From positions 4,518,501 to 4,582,500 of the forward strand of contig JAJHZJ010000496.1 in assembly GCA_023548195.1 (NCBI GenBank): DNA of 64,000 nucleotides. Reading direction: 5' to 3'. A program made the translations under genes and the position numbers. This DNA comes from Bettongia penicillata ogilbyi (Eukaryota; Chordata; Mammalia; Diprotodontia; Potoroidae). Below the pieces are notes generated by a model. It saw only the letters and a program-made list of their open reading frames with translations. It did no database searches and had not been told where the DNA came from. Of the stretch, positions 10,447 through 23,164 are shown in pieces (positions within the stretch are counted from its first letter, which is position 1; each line of letters opens with the position of its first letter).

Positions 10447-10648
10447 ATATAATATATGTGTATGTGTATATATGTATATGTGCATGTGTATGTGTCTGTA
10501 TATGTATATGTGCATGTGTCTGTATATGTACATGTGTATGTGTACACATATGTATATGTATGTGTATGTGTCTGTATATGTACATGTGTATGTGTATGCA
10601 TATGTATATGTATGTGTATGTGTCTGTATATGTATATGTACATGTGTA
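10447..10648. repeat. TG/TA microsatellite with 52-bp higher-order unit
   Basis: The phrase TGTGTCTGTATATG begins at 10491, 10515, 10567 and 10619. The last two spacings are exactly 52 bases, and units 10515-10566 and 10567-10618 differ at only two positions. The array is therefore a short minisatellite built from a dinucleotide-like base unit. Open frames here encode only low-complexity Tyr/Val/Cys or Thr/Tyr/His strings. Confidence 0.9.
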
Positions 10649-10844
10649 ACCCACTCTGCATCCTGAGTCCATCGACTCTCTGTCTGGAAGTAGATTTCAT
10701 GTTTCATCATCAGTCCTATGAAATCATGAATGTTCATTGTATTGATCAGAAATCTTATACCTTTGAAAATTGTTTGTCTTTATAGCATCATTATCATATA
10801 AATTAATCTCATGGTTCTGCTGATTTTATTCATTATATTGTAAA

Positions 10845-11690
10845 ATAAACATGTATAAAATATGTATAAAATTATAAATAAAATATTAGCAAAGAGGCTA
10901 AAACAATATGTCACAAAAATTATATGCTATGCCAGGTTGGAATTGTATCAGGAATGAAGAATTGATTCAATATTAGGAAAACTACAAAACCTAATTAAGC
11001 ATATTATTAACAAAATCAACAAAAATAATATAATTTTATAAATAGATGCATAAAAAGCTTTGGCAGCATATAACATACATTTCTGTAAAAATGATAACAA
11101 GACAAAACATTGGTAAGCATGGGAATAAATAGATCTGCACTTAAAGTAATACATAGAAGCCATCTAAAATCAAAAGCTGCCATTATATGTGACAGATAAA
11201 TGTGCATCCTTCCCAATATATTCAGATGATCATTGTCATCTCTTCTACTTGACGTAGTGCTGATGGAGTACTGACTAATTCTAATGATAGAAAATGAGAA
11301 AAAGAAATTGAGAGAATAAACATAGGTAAAGAAGAAATAAATGATCACTTTTTTCCCAGATAATATGATATTGAATGTAAAGAACCTTAACACGTCGACT
11401 AAAAATAATTGAATTAATTTATAAATTCAGCAAATTTGTGGGAAATAAAACAAATCCTCACAAATCTTTAGTATTTCCATATGATGTCTATAAAACCCCA
11501 ATGGAAAGAGCAAGGAAGAGACATTCCATTTAAAATTGCCACAGATATATAAGAACTATATAAATACAACTATAATTCATTTTCTTTATAATGAAAAAAG
11601 TTCAAGTCTAAGTCAACTAAGGGGAGATGAATATGGCAAAAACATTCCAACCGATAGTGCAGACATTGCAATAATTATTTAATATGGTAT
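10845..11690 (+). pseudogene. L1 ORF2 reverse-transcriptase fragment, decayed
   Basis: The stretch CAATATTAGGAAAACTAC (10969-10986) matches the conserved L1 reverse-transcriptase coding segment, followed by AATAGATGCATAAAAAGCTT (10-20 codons on) and a CAGATAATATGATATTG segment (11357-11373) corresponding to the FADDMIL catalytic motif, whose second Asp codon (GAT) is now AAT (Asn). Multiple stops and small indels break every frame. No ORF1 or 3' UTR is attached, so this is an internal fragment. Confidence 0.7.
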
Positions 11691-11699
11691 GCACAAATG

Positions 11700-14200
11700 A
11701 AAGAAATTTGAGTCACTGAGGTCTGTCCCATCACCTTCAGTTGGCAAAGCCTCAGAAGAGGGATGAATTGTATTATCTTGCTGCTAATTCATTTGAACAT
11801 TGTGTCTAAAATGGAAATTAAAAAAAATCTTTGTATTGAAGTTGAAAGTACCATAATATCTGTTATTTTTCTCAGCATCATTCATTTTAAAAGAATTTAA
11901 TGAGCTGATCTCCCAAGAAACCAAAAACTTTTTAAAAAATTGAAATAACTTTAAAATGTTTTAGATAATTGTTTTAAATTTTCAATAATTATATTTAAAT
12001 TTAATTGTCACATTTTATTGTCTTTTTTAAAAAGCACAATAATATCTTTTTTTGTGATACACGCATTACCATTTGAAAAGAAAATTCACTGCAGCACCTA
12101 AAACTAGTATGAACACAGAAAATAGAAACAGTTTAAGTAGCAGAAATTCAAAAACAAAAGCAATCTAGAAAATACAAAACCACTATATTTTTCATTGGAA
12201 TTCACTAATAATATTATTGATTGAATTTATCTTATACAAATACTGTCTAATTTTTTTTAATGTTTTAGGTGCAGATAGGAGAAAACAATAAATTGTAACA
12301 TCTTAAAAATGTACATATATACAGAATACTTGGCAAAACAAGATAACTTCTCAAGAGAAAACTTAGGAAAAAAGATCTCAGATATATGATCTTTAGAGGA
12401 TCACTTGCATCCCATAAAATTGTTCACAGAATTGAAGTCATTGTATCTTTCTGTATCAGAGTATGAATTTTAGATCTTGCGTTGATTGTTTTTACAAAAG
12501 GATTTAAAAATTAAATTGTTCATTTAGCTTATAGTGACCAAAGAATTCATCATCAAGTGACCAACCTACTGGTTATGAACCTAAAAAATATCTTACCAAT
12601 CACTTGACTTACTTGGCCAGTGGAGAGAGATGGTGGCCAAAAGCAGCATCAATTTAAAATATAAATTCATTTCTAAAATCTTATGAAAAATGAATAGCAA
12701 AGCCAGTCTGAAGAAAACTTGGCAAGAGACTCAAATAAGCAAAGTCATGCCAAAGGTATTTAAGGATGAAATATAAGGTGGGAAATAAAATAAGGTCACA
12801 TTGTAAAGTCAATGAGTTAACTTGATCTTTGTGGTTGGGCTCAAGCACTAACATGATCTAGTGCATTTTCTATTCAGGAATCATCCAATTTCACTGGCTT
12901 TCCAGCCGTAACTCTCTTAATAACTGCTTATTCTTTATTTGATGTCCTTTTTTTTGTAGAATTGACTTTCTCAATTCACAAGGAGAATATTTTGCATCCC
13001 AGAGATTCTTTTTCAGCGACCCACAGCCATAGTTTCCCATTCTTACCCTTTGACAGTGTTCAATCTCCCATAATCTCTAGACTCCCGAGCTTGATTAACC
13101 TTGCTGTCTACATCTTTATTTTATTTCATTTTTTGATCCCAAAGGAGTCCTAGGCCTTTCTGCTCTGTTCCTTTTACATCTCTCCATTTTTTGATGCACA
13201 CAAAGCTCCCTTGGACAGTCTTTGAAGCTCTGTATCACGTCATTCTCTTTCTGACAGATGCAGCCTCTAAAATAAGCTGTGTGAGGCACACAAACTGAAA
13301 ATAAACCCTTATTTGAGGGCTAGGTGCGTCATACCTGCAAATAACCTCATTTATCTAGAGAAATATATCTAATGCTTATTGTATAAATACCAGTGTTTCA
13401 GCAAACTTTATAATACCATCTGTCACTTGCTCTTGTATGATGCATAATTCAATGTATCCCTTCCTTTAATTTTGCCTCTGTATATGCTGCAAGATTCCTA
13501 TATGTATCTTCACATACTGTGACCAGCATGTAAGTGCTATGAAAATTACATTAAATATTACACTGAGATTAAATCATGCTTTTAGCAAAAATATACTTTG
13601 AGTCAAATATTTCTGACTTTGCTGAAATGTGCACCCATGTGGCGTCAATCAGTTGACATAGACTGTCAGCCTCTATTTGAATCTATTTTATTTGCTTAAC
13701 ACACATAGACACACATACACACATATGCAGGTGAATTTTAAATGCAGATATCTTCGCAACTAAAAATCCTCTGCCATTGACTACCTCAAATAGAAACAAC
13801 TGCTAGAAAAGAAGTTAGTAAGATCAAAACAAAAATATAAAGTCAGTCATGTTGGAGGGGATAAATAAAATATGGATTTCATCTTCATCATCCATATGAT
13901 GTTTCCCAATATAATAGTATTTTTTAATAGAAGTCAACAAAGTCCAAATGAAATGATGTGCTCAGGAACAGAGATGATATAGTTCCTATTGTGTTTATTT
14001 TCCAGGCAAGGTATATTTTAAATAACCACAGGAAGAAAAGACTAGGAATTCTGAAACTGACCTATCAGGTCTGATTCCTTCCTTTGTGTGGATTCATATT
14101 GAGATTATATTCTCGGATTTACCAGAGGATAAAGCACTTTCTCAAGTATTTTGCAAATCTTAAAGTGATAATGTAAATGTGCACTATTTTATGCTTCCTC
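11700..14200. other. AT-rich region without recognisable genes
   Basis: About 2.5 kb, strongly AT-rich. A short CA microsatellite sits at 13698-13728. I see no repeat family that I can name with confidence and no coding signal. Confidence 0.45.
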
Positions 14201-14219
14201 CATCCTATTCTTGTGAAAC

Positions 14220-14560
14220 TGAGGCTTTGAACCCAAGTATAACACTTTGCATTTATTCCTGTTGAGGTTCGTCTTTCAGTCCAGTGTTATAGGCTGTCAA
14301 GATCTTTTTGGAACTTGGTTTTGTTATTCAAAGTATTAGAAATATCTCTCTTAACTTTGTGTAATCTTTACACTTGATGATCCAAACCTTTATCCAGTCA
14401 TTGACAGAAAGATTAAACAATACAGGGCCAAGCATAGATTCCTGAGAAAGATCACAGGAAGTGTGCAACATTGCCATGTTGCAAGCAAACCATTAATAAC
14501 TACTCTTAGATCTATCCACAGATGTTCTGGTAAATGTTCAACAAATGGTTCTCTGAATGT
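14220..14560 (-). mobile_element. Probable CR1/L3-like LINE fragment (antisense)
   Basis: The plus strand carries GTCAAGATCTTTTTGGAAC, TTTATCCAGTCATTGACAG and ACAGGGCCAAGCATAGATTC. This block recurs in diverged form at 15150-15560. I recognise it as the reverse complement of a CR1-clade LINE region. The family name is from memory. Confidence 0.5.
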
Positions 14561-15149
14561 GATGTATGCATGATATCCTTATAAGTTGCATCTTCATTAT
14601 TCCTGTCCTCATCACTTTGAGTCTAGAAATCAACAAAATCAAAAAAATGACATGGCATTTTTTGATTTCTACTTTTACAACAAAAATGTAACAACTTTAC
14701 AAATTACAATGTAACTATTTATAAACAAATTTATTAATTATTAAACAAAATTTAACAACAAATTTAACAAACTCTCCTCAGTTGGTATGAGTGGACTCCA
14801 GTTATATACTGTCCTGTTTTTATTTTCATATTCTTCACCCACATTTTAACAAATCTGTTTTTTGTTGAGTTCCTTGCGCATCCACAATGATTCCATCAGA
14901 CAACTCAAATTTTGCCTCCTTGGTGGGATTGTTATCCTTTGTTTCTTTGGAATTTCATTTTTGAGAGCTTCTCTTCTAGCTTCCTCTATAACTTTCTCAG
15001 CTGCCAAGTCAAAATGTTGACTCAATTTGAGCTTTCAATCTATTAGAGTCCATAGATCTTTTTTTAAAGAAAAAAACTGCTGTCTAGAAATTTTTTCTTC
15101 TATTCATCTCATCTAATACATGTAAAACATATTTTTGCACTCCAAATAT

Positions 15150-15560
15150 AAAATTTCATTTTATTCCTATTGAATTTCAACTAGTTCTATTTGGTCCAAT
15201 CTTGTAGCCCACCAAACCTTTTTTGAATCCTACCTAGCATTCAGTGTTCTAATTTTTCTCCTTCCTTTGGGTTATCTGCAAATGTGATAGGGATGAGATC
15301 TATGTCATTTTAAAATCATTGATGAAAATCTTAAATAACATAGGACCATCTAGAGATCCTTCAGGCAGGTTGCAGGAGACTTCCTGCCAAGTTGATATAG
15401 AACTATCAATGACTAATCATTGGTCTGGTCATTTAGTCTTGGGTCTGTTTAACATTACTATTGTCTAACCTATGTCTCACTTCCCCGCTCCCCAACAAGG
15501 ATGGTATAAACGACTCTACCAAGTGGTTTTCCAAAAATCCAAATAGAATATGTCTAAAAC
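15150..15560 (-). mobile_element. Probable CR1/L3-like LINE fragment (antisense), second copy
   Basis: Same order of landmarks as 14220-14560: GTTATCTGCAAATGTGATAG, AAATCATTGATGAAAATCTT, ATAGGACCATCTAGAGATCC, then a TCAATGACTAATCATTGGTC segment. More complete at its right end. Confidence 0.5.
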
Positions 15561-15637
15561 ATCCCTCTGATGTAACAATTTAATAAACTTGCCAAAAATT
15601 AAAAGAAGGATAGTCTGAAATCTATTATTACTGAAAC

Positions 15638-15729
15638 CATGCAAGTTTCTTCTTCTTCTTACCCTTCTTCTACCCTTAAATTTCATGCAAGTTTCTTCTT
15701 CTTCTTACCCTTCTTCTACCCTTAAATTT
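15638..15729. repeat. Perfect 46-bp tandem duplication
   Basis: Unit 15638-15683 is repeated base for base at 15684-15729. Each unit starts CATGCAAGTTTCTTC and ends CCCTTAAATTT. Identity over 46 of 46 bases implies a recent event or an assembly artefact. Confidence 0.95.
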
Positions 15730-16750
15730 CAATTTTTTTGACCTCTTTTGTGTTTTACATCACTTCCTTTCCCCCTCTTTAAGATAAGCTATTCTTTGTG
15801 ACTGTAATGTACTATACCTTTATGATATTATCCTTTCATAGGATACAATGTCTGATGAATGGGACAGAAAAGATGTTTTTACCTAAAGAAAAAGATAAAT
15901 CAGCTAGCAAAGGATGTTAAAGATGTGAATTTTGATTTCTGAAAAGAACAGGAAAAGAAATTTTGTTTAATAAAAAGATTTAAAATATATATATGAAGAC
16001 AGTTTTCAGAAAATGGATTGTGCTTATGCATACATATATCTCTATACACACATATATGTGTATGTGTGTGCCTGTCAACCTTGTCACATGTCAAGTGATG
16101 CCCATTTATATTTGATAGTTTAAGGGGTGATGGGTAAAGAAAGAGCTTTTACTTAATAAAACTGGAAAATTATGAGGGTGAAGAAAATGTTTCAAGGACA
16201 TAGAATATGATATTGGACCACTCTCAGAACTGAAAGCTGCAGAACATTATTATAGTCCCTCAGCTTATTTATATTCACTTGTTTTGGTATTTAACAGTAA
16301 AACTCACAGGGTGAAAAAAATCTTCTAAGTTTTGGATACTGAAGACTGTCAATTTCTCAAAAGGAGATTGGTGAGTTGAACCTCATAAGTGAAAGGTGAG
16401 TCACTGTGTACCAGGAGCCTCTGATTTAAGCCATTGAGGATATGTATAGGAGACTGAGATACTATTGTGGTCAAGAGACTGGAGAACTTTCCAGGAAATG
16501 GCAGACTCAGTAGGGCATCAAAAGCATCTTTCTTGGAACTCTTTGATGAGCCCAGGAACAGAGACACTCAGCTGATAAGAAGGCTTTGACTGTGATCTCC
16601 TAGTTGTCAGAACAAAGACTGGAGTTTCCATTCTTGCTTGATATTTAGTGTCATCTAATGGTGGTGGAACCTCTCAGAAATGCCTTTTGCTCTTTGCTCC
16701 CCCTCTCTCATTTGACAGGGAAAAGTAGCAAGGGAAAAGAGATTTAGTAA
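15730..16750. other. No recognisable gene; short TG/TA tract
   Basis: Mostly AT-rich single-copy-looking DNA with a short ACAC/TATG stretch at 16040-16073. Two short minus frames lack any domain signal. Confidence 0.45.
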
Positions 16751-16769
16751 CTTCTTGGTTTGCCTTGGC

Positions 16770-16915
16770 AGGATGCTCGCTCTAATGAAGTAGATAGAGG
16801 ATAAGTGAATTGTCTAGAGTCACACAGCTTTTAAGTGCATGGGCCTGGATTTGAACTTGAGTCCGTGTGATGCTCTGTCCAACACTTTACCCATTCTACC
16901 ACTTACCTGCCTCGC
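16770..16915 (-). mobile_element. tRNA-derived SINE fragment (antisense)
   Basis: Plus strand shows GAGTCACACAGCTTTTAAGTG, GGATTTGAACTTGAGTC and CATTCTACCACTTACCTGCC, the reverse complement of core, box B and tRNA-like head. Confidence 0.7.
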
Positions 16916-16959
16916 TGGACCTAAATCAAGCTCGTTGGCCTTTACATTGCCACCTTGAT

Positions 16960-17890
16960 CCACTTTCCTTTTTCAAAAATTGAGAGCAGCATGACCCTTC
17001 TCTAATTTCCTATCTTTATTATTTTCTGTGAGGTTTCACATATCCCTGACAGCTGTTCACTATTCACATCTAACCTTTCCCCTGGTATTGAAGGATGTGG
17101 TTCATCTGGGTCAGATGATCTGAACGCCATTATGGACAACTCCGTGCTCTCCTACTATCTCCTTGTTTCTCTTAGATACCAGTATCCTATCAGCTTTTTT
17201 CCTCCTCCTTTTTAGTCATCTCCTTCATAGTAAATAGAGAAGGTATTAAGAATTAAGCAGTTCTCCTTCCCCTCTACTGTAGTTATTGCTATTCTGGTCT
17301 TCCTAAAAAGGATCCTTATCCCATCTTATGTCTCCTTTTTCCTAATGTAGCTAAAACAAGACAACTTTTTTATCGTTAAATTTCCTCATCATCTTTCACT
17401 GACCCTGCATCTCCACACTTGTGATGATATTCCTCCAGACCCTATTGCATGTATGAATTTGTCTTCTATTACTTGTTCTTGCTTCTGTGTCCTACAGAAA
17501 TTAAAAAAAATATTTTAAATTCATTGGAGAATTCCCTGTGCATTTACACCTATTCTCTTAGAAAATTCCCTTTTTTAATTAAAATATCTTCCCTTTGTGT
17601 CTTCAGAATTTCGTTCTTGAGAACTTTCTATCCTTTCTGTCCTGAATTCCCATATAGAATTTTAACTTATGATTCAACATATCCTCCTTTGAATGATTTA
17701 AAGTCTGCTCTACACATATCAAATACTCATGTTAGATTATGCCCTGGCTTTTCCTCTCCTTTTACACCACAAGTTTCTAATTGGAAGTCATTTCCCCTCA
17801 AAATTCCCATCATTTCTACTCCCCAAATCAGTTCCTCCCTTTTGTGAATTAGATCTGGAAGAGGATTCCTATTATCTTCTGAATGATTGA
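16960..17890. other. Unclassified pyrimidine-rich region, possible old LINE
   Basis: A long CT-rich plus strand with an open frame at 17449-17847. The composition resembles antisense LINE sequence seen elsewhere in the window, and the frame shows no domain I recognise. Not called as a gene. Confidence 0.3.
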
Positions 17891-18549
17891 AATATCATTA
17901 TTAGGGACTTATTTGCTACTTGCTTTGAACAGAGAAAGAGAGCTCTGGATAACTGAAATTTCTCTGACTTCTCTGCCAGATTTGGGACAATATTCCTGAA
18001 TTTTTCCTAAATTTCTTCTTTCTGTTCAGTTGGGTTATTGTGTATTTTGTCGATGATATGATTTCTGTTTTTGCACATCTCATGACTCCACAAGGTCATT
18101 GAAGTATTCGTCTTGAGGGACAGGTACCTTGCAGCAGACTGGCCCATGACCATTGGGGTGGGGAGAATGTACCTAAGGGTCAGAGTAGCGGGAAGATTCT
18201 GTTTCCTCTATCAGAGGTGGGAATGGGGGTCAGTATCTGGCCAGGAGGGAAAAAGAGGAAGCTTGCATTGGCAAGAAACTTGGGGATGGGTTCTGACTGG
18301 CCTTGGAAGGGACTGACAGAGCTTTCTTGCTTAGTGCTAGCTCTGGCTATATTAGAAACATCAAAATGTAGACACGTATCCTCTTATTATACAGTACTAT
18401 CCTAATCCCCTTTTTATCTCAGGTTTCTCTTGAAGGAGAAACTGCTTTCCTTATATTCAGTTATGGTGCTCATCCTATCAAGTCTTCATAAGTAAAGCTA
18501 TTTTCAGTCTCTTGCTTTTTAAAAATTCATTTTTATTATGTTTTTAAGG

Positions 18550-18795
18550 AAACTTATTGAATTGTTTCAGTTGGCTGACTCTTTGTGACCCCATTTGGGA
18601 TATTCCTACCAAAGAGTAGTTTGCCATTTCCTTCTCTAGCTCATTTTACAGATGATAAAACTGAGGCAAATAGGATTAAGTAACTTATCCAGGGTCACAG
18701 AACTAGTAAGTGTCTGAAGGTGGATTTGAACTCAGGTCCACTTAACTCCAGGTTCAGTCGGTGATCTATCCACTATACCACTTAGTTGCCTGATC
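18550..18795 (-). mobile_element. Marsupial tRNA-derived SINE (antisense), near full length
   Basis: Plus strand reads CTTTGTGACCCCATTTGGGA, TAGTTTGCCATTTCCTTC, AACTGAGGCAAA, GTAACTTATCCAGGGTCACA, GGATTTGAACTCAGGTCC and finally CCACTTAGTTGCCT. That is tail to tRNA-like head of the same family as 8024-8270. Confidence 0.8.
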
Positions 18796-18859
18796 TCTTG
18801 GTTTTTAGGTATACTTTCAGTCATTTGTGTGTAGACATTTGAAGCTACCTTATTTGTAA

Positions 18860-18962
18860 AATTATCTGGAGAAGGAAATGGCAAATCACTCTAGTATTTT
18901 TGTCAAGAAAACCCCAAATGGGGTCAAGGAGAATAAGACATGATTTAGATGAACAAATCATG
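18860..18962 (+). mobile_element. Marsupial SINE 3' half
   Basis: GAGAAGGAAATGGCAAATCA, ACCCCAAATGGGGTCA and a decayed ACAAATC end: the downstream block of the SINE at 8024-8270, in the opposite orientation to its neighbour at 18550-18795. Confidence 0.7.
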
Positions 18963-19059
18963 ACAAAACAAATGTATTCTCATTATCCCATCCTATGAGT
19001 ACTATATGGACAACCACCTATGACTCCTATATTTTAAACATGATCCAGAAAACCAAATG

Positions 19060-20345
19060 AGGATATTTATGCTATGATGTGCTCCATTCCTGTATCTATG
19101 GGCCACTTCTCTTTTCTCTCTACACTTGCATTTCATGCTTCCACTAGCTCCCATGTATTCACTGATTACCTCTAAGAAGATGGCCTCCAGTTCTATAATC
19201 CAGCCCTAGTCTTCTACATGGACTTCAGTTTCACATCACAAACTGCTTCCTGGGCATTTTGAACTTGATATCCCTGAAGCATCTCAAAATGAACATGTCT
19301 AAAACAGAATTTGCTGACAGAATTCCATCCTTCTTCTTAACTTTCTTATTAGCATTGGGGGCAATTTGATCCTTCCAGTCACCAAGACTCTTCATATTAT
19401 TGGTATAATCACCTCCTAACTCTGCCCATATATTTAGTCAGTTTCCATCTTGTTCTCTATCTCTATAGTTTCTCATTGCCTAGTGTTCTCTAATCTCCAT
19501 TCACTTAACCACCATTCTCATTTAGGCCTTCATCATTTTTTGCTTAGACTATCTAAATAGCTTTATTTGTTCATTTGTCAATTAAAAAGCATTCTTTTTC
19601 CCTCTTGCATCTCTTTTCCCCTCCAGAGAAAAACAAAAACAAAAAAAATATACATAATCAAGCAAAGCAATATTGCAATAGCTTTTGATTTGGTCTCCCT
19701 ATTTCAAAGTCTCTCAACTTCTATTTGATCCTCCACACAGCTAACAATGAGATTTACTTAATGTAAATATCTGGTCATGTCACCTTCTGACCTAATTCCT
19801 GTGTTCCCCATTACCTCTAGAATCAAATATAAATTCTTCCGTTTGACATTTAAGGTTCTTTCTATATGGCCCCTTATGTTTCCAGGTTTCTTACACATTT
19901 TTCCTTTAATGCACTCTATCTAGCCCCACTAGACTATCTATAACTTACAACACATACAACTCTCTCATTCTCTTGCTTTTGTAATTACTGGTTCCCAGGT
20001 TTGGAATGCACCTCCTTCCTCACCTCCACTGATTGGCAGCCATGATTTCCCCTAAGACTCACCTCAAGCACCTCCTAATACATGAAGCCTTTCTTAATCT
20101 AGCCTTGTTTCTAGTATTCTCATTTCTAAAACTCCGTCGGATTAATTTTGTGTGTATCTTGTGTATACATCTATCTATTTATCTGTCTGTCCGTCCGTCC
20201 ATTCATCTTTATATCTAATCTCTACGTTTTCCCTTTGTTTGAATATAAGCTCATTTAGGACAGGGGCTGATTCTCTTTTGACTCCAGTGCTGCGCATAGT
20301 GCCTGGCACACAATAAGCATTTAGTAAATGCCTATTGATTAACTG
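19060..20345 (+). mobile_element. L2-type LINE 3' region, about 1.3 kb
   Basis: Ordered L2 landmarks on the plus strand: AAAATGAACATGTCTAAAAC near 19288, TTTAGTCAGTTTCCATCTTG, GACCTAATTCCTGTG and CTCTAGAATCAAATATAAAT near 19817, TGGAATGCACCTCCTTCC near 20003, and the tail ACAATAAGCATTTAGTAAATG (20310 onward). No open frame is retained. A tetranucleotide repeat lies inside it. Confidence 0.75.
20168..20206. repeat. Tetranucleotide microsatellite (CTAT/CTGT/CCGT)n
   Basis: CTATCTATTTATCTGTCTGT followed by CCGTCCGTCC inside the L2 tail. It looks like a CTAT array that has mutated stepwise. Confidence 0.85.
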
Positions 20346-20394
20346 ATAGAGTAAGTGATACTCAGGATACTCGTCTTATTAACCTGACTGTGTG

Positions 20395-20510
20395 ACTGAG
20401 CCATTTAAGTTCTCAGAAACTTAGTTTTCTCACCTATAATATAAAGGGATAGACTAGTTTATGCCCCAATTCCCTTCCAGTTCTAAAATTCTGGTAGTCA
20501 GAATTTGAAG
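20395..20510 (+). mobile_element. MIR-type 3' fragment
   Basis: TTTTCTCACCTATAATATAAAG followed by a CCTTCCAGTTCTAAAATTCT ending, the tail pattern shared with 22140-22240 and 57340-57428. Confidence 0.55.
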
Positions 20511-21224
20511 GGCTGTCATTTCAGTGAAAAAGTAGAGATTCTGTGTAGCTCTAGGACTAAGGCAGTTTTGACTCAAAAGAAGAAATACTTTCTCACCATC
20601 TGATCTGTCAATGAAGGAATGGGCTTCTTGGCATACTTCCCATTATGAGAAGTTATCAGGGATGTTGTTGAGGTGATTCTTGCATTGTGCAGGAAGTTGG
20701 ATCAAATGACCTTTGATGTTCCTTTTAATTGTTAAGATTCTGCAATTATATCTTTAAAGGATGTTATCCATGGAAGAGGAAGTTTATAAAGGAAAAAGAT
20801 ATATTGTCAGGTTACTATTTGGTGGGTCCATCAGCAGTGCTAGTCCTAACTACTCAGGGTACAGACCTTGAGTGATGGGGATCAGGCTAGGGAGGTCCAG
20901 TATGCCTTAGCAACGGAGGAAATGAGAATATGAAGTCCAATTTCACCCTTTCACATTTTAGCTTAGGACCAGCTCCATTCATAGATCTCATAGTACTTAT
21001 AATTTCTGCCACATGGGGAGCTTTTTTTCTTTCCTACACACACTTTATAATGCCTCATTCCCATTTGCTGTCCTTCATTTAGCTCATGAGTAATCATTTC
21101 TGGAGCATTCTCACCATTATATATAGATGTTGAGAGGCATTTCCCTTTTGGTGCTTTGCTCTAAAAAATGGATTATCACAGACTGGGCAGACTGGCAGAG
21201 GTAGGTTCCTGGTACAACATTCAG

Positions 21225-21420
21225 AGGATCAAGCTCTGGAGCTATAAAGCATCTCAGAAGTCATCTAGTCTAATATCCACATTTTTATAGATAAGGAAAC
21301 TGATAGTGCAGTGACTTGACAAGGTCACACAAGCACCAAGTAGCAGAGGTGAGATTTAAACCCAGGTCTTTTGACTTCAGAGACAGCATACTTTCCTTTC
21401 TTCTGTGTTGTCTCTTGTGG
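21225..21420 (-). mobile_element. MIR-type SINE (antisense)
   Basis: Plus strand: AGATAAGGAAACTGATAG, GACTTGACAAGGTCACAC and TTTAAACCCAGGTCTTTTGA, in the order expected for a reversed MIR. Confidence 0.7.
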
Positions 21421-21829
21421 AGCAGAAGAAGGCTGGGTAGGCTTCAAAGGTGAGGGACTGGCAACAGTGTTGTGCCAATGCAGCCAAGGGTGCCTTAAGT
21501 AGAGTAGATGAAAAAGACAGATGGTTTAAAATGTTTAGTATGGGTAGATGGGAGAGTTTGTCAATTCAGAATTAGGGGGATATGAAATGAAGTCAATGTT
21601 GAGGAGAAAAAAATGGAAGGGGCTATGTCAGTCAAGATGGAAGATAATTGTTTCCTTCTCTGAAACAAGTAAGCAAAAAAAAACCTAGCATGACCATAGA
21701 TCAATTAAAAGTTGTTTTCTTGAGTTTGCTTTATGTTTGAGTTTTTTCCCCTGTAGGGATGATAGACCTTAATTCAAATAATAATCGTAAGAACAATAAT
21801 AGTCTTGTAGTATTTAACATATATCCACA

Positions 21830-22245
21830 GCATCATAGACTCTCAGAGTTGGAAGGGATTTCAAAGGTCAACTCTTTTAACTGACAAGAATTCCTCCATA
21901 TAATGACTATCAAATGGCCATCCACCTTCTAGGGTGGTAATTCAAATATTAACACCTTCATTTTGCAAATTCAGAATACAACAGTCAGAGAAGCTAAAGT
22001 AGTCCCTGTGTCTACCGAAAACCTTTCCAACTCTCATATTCTGCGATTTGGTGAAGTCATTTGTCTAAGATCACACAGTCAGTAAGATGGAGATTAAGAA
22101 ATCAAATACAGGATCTCTTTCACTTAACTTTGCTTCCTCTTATTTTTCTCATTTGTAAAATGAGAGGTTTGGACTAGATGACCTCCCAAGGCCCTTCCCA
22201 GCTCTAGGTCAATGATCCTATGAAACTCTGAATGTTTTACTCCAA
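21830..22245. mobile_element. MIR-type fragments, mixed orientation
   Basis: 21830-21900 has AGAGTTGGAAGGGATTTCAA. 22040-22110 is antisense core (AAGATCACACAGTCAGTAAG). 22140-22240 is a sense tail (TCATTTGTAAAATGAGAGG). Borders between them are uncertain. Confidence 0.5.
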
Positions 22246-22649
22246 ATCTAGTATTCTTTGCACCCCACAATGTTTTCCCCAGTGCTTAGCTTGGTGCCTG
22301 ATGTGTCATCATCATTTAACAAATGCTTGTTGACTTGACTTCTTGACCACACCATCAGTGACACAGAGAAGTGATGAATGTTAGGGGAGAAGGGGCTCGA
22401 CTAAACTTTATCAATCATGGCATGTTTCCTTTGGGGAACTAAAGGTTTTATTTGCTTATTTTGATTGTATTGTTACTACTTTTTTTGGAGGAGGATGGAA
22501 GATTAGCAATAGTAAATCTTAATTACTCTATTAAAAATCTGCATTTGACTCCAAGATAGTTGCTTTTAGTCCCTATAACAAAACATTAAACCTCAAAGTA
22601 TTCAGTGAAATAGATTTAATGATCACAATTCATAGGATTATGAATCTAA

Positions 22650-22800
22650 TGTTCAACCCCCTCATTTACAGCTGAGGAAAGAAATATCCAGGGAAAATGA
22701 ACACCTTGTTCAAAGTCATACACAAGGGCAGTGGCAGATCCGGTAATCTAGATATACTGAGGCTAGATCCAATAGCCTTCTTACTATATACCAAGATATT
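22650..22800 (-). mobile_element. MIR-type SINE fragment (antisense)
   Basis: CATTTACAGCTGAGGAAAG, a CAAAGTCATACACAAGG version of the core, and TCTAGATATACTGAGGCTAG. Diverged. Confidence 0.5.
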
Positions 22801-23164
22801 TGGATAGTTTTAATCCATTGGTCTCAGGAGTCCCAATCATGTTCTTTATAAAATATAACTGCCCAAGGTTGCATGAATGTTGTTCTCTATTTTCAAAGTG
22901 GAAATCTAGCTACAGTGAAGGAATCCATTCAGAATGGCAGGGCCTTAGAATCATGAACTTGTATTGAATTGAAAGCTATGGTTGTTTCAGGTTTAAAGGA
23001 TCAGAAGAGGTGCAGATGGGAGATAAGAGGAGGTGAAATGCTTGCATATGAGTGACCTTAAGATGGTGTTAATTACATCATCCAAGTCAGGTCAATGGCA
23101 CTAGTAGGATCCAAATCCTTGGTGACTCTTCTTTCACCTTTCCACTCCCCTTCTTTTTCAGCCC

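Noticed and set aside
10389..10785. Open frames up to 109 residues with Tyr/Val/Cys or Thr/Tyr/His repeats
   Set aside because: They are read through a TG/TA microsatellite.
16960..17230. Considered as an exon cluster of a host gene
   Set aside because: No frame with splice-site-bounded conserved coding could be seen, and composition matches antisense LINE remnants.
17449..17847. A 132-residue open frame
   Set aside because: Pyrimidine-rich, hydrophobic and Ser/Phe-rich with no domain. The region looks like old antisense repeat sequence.
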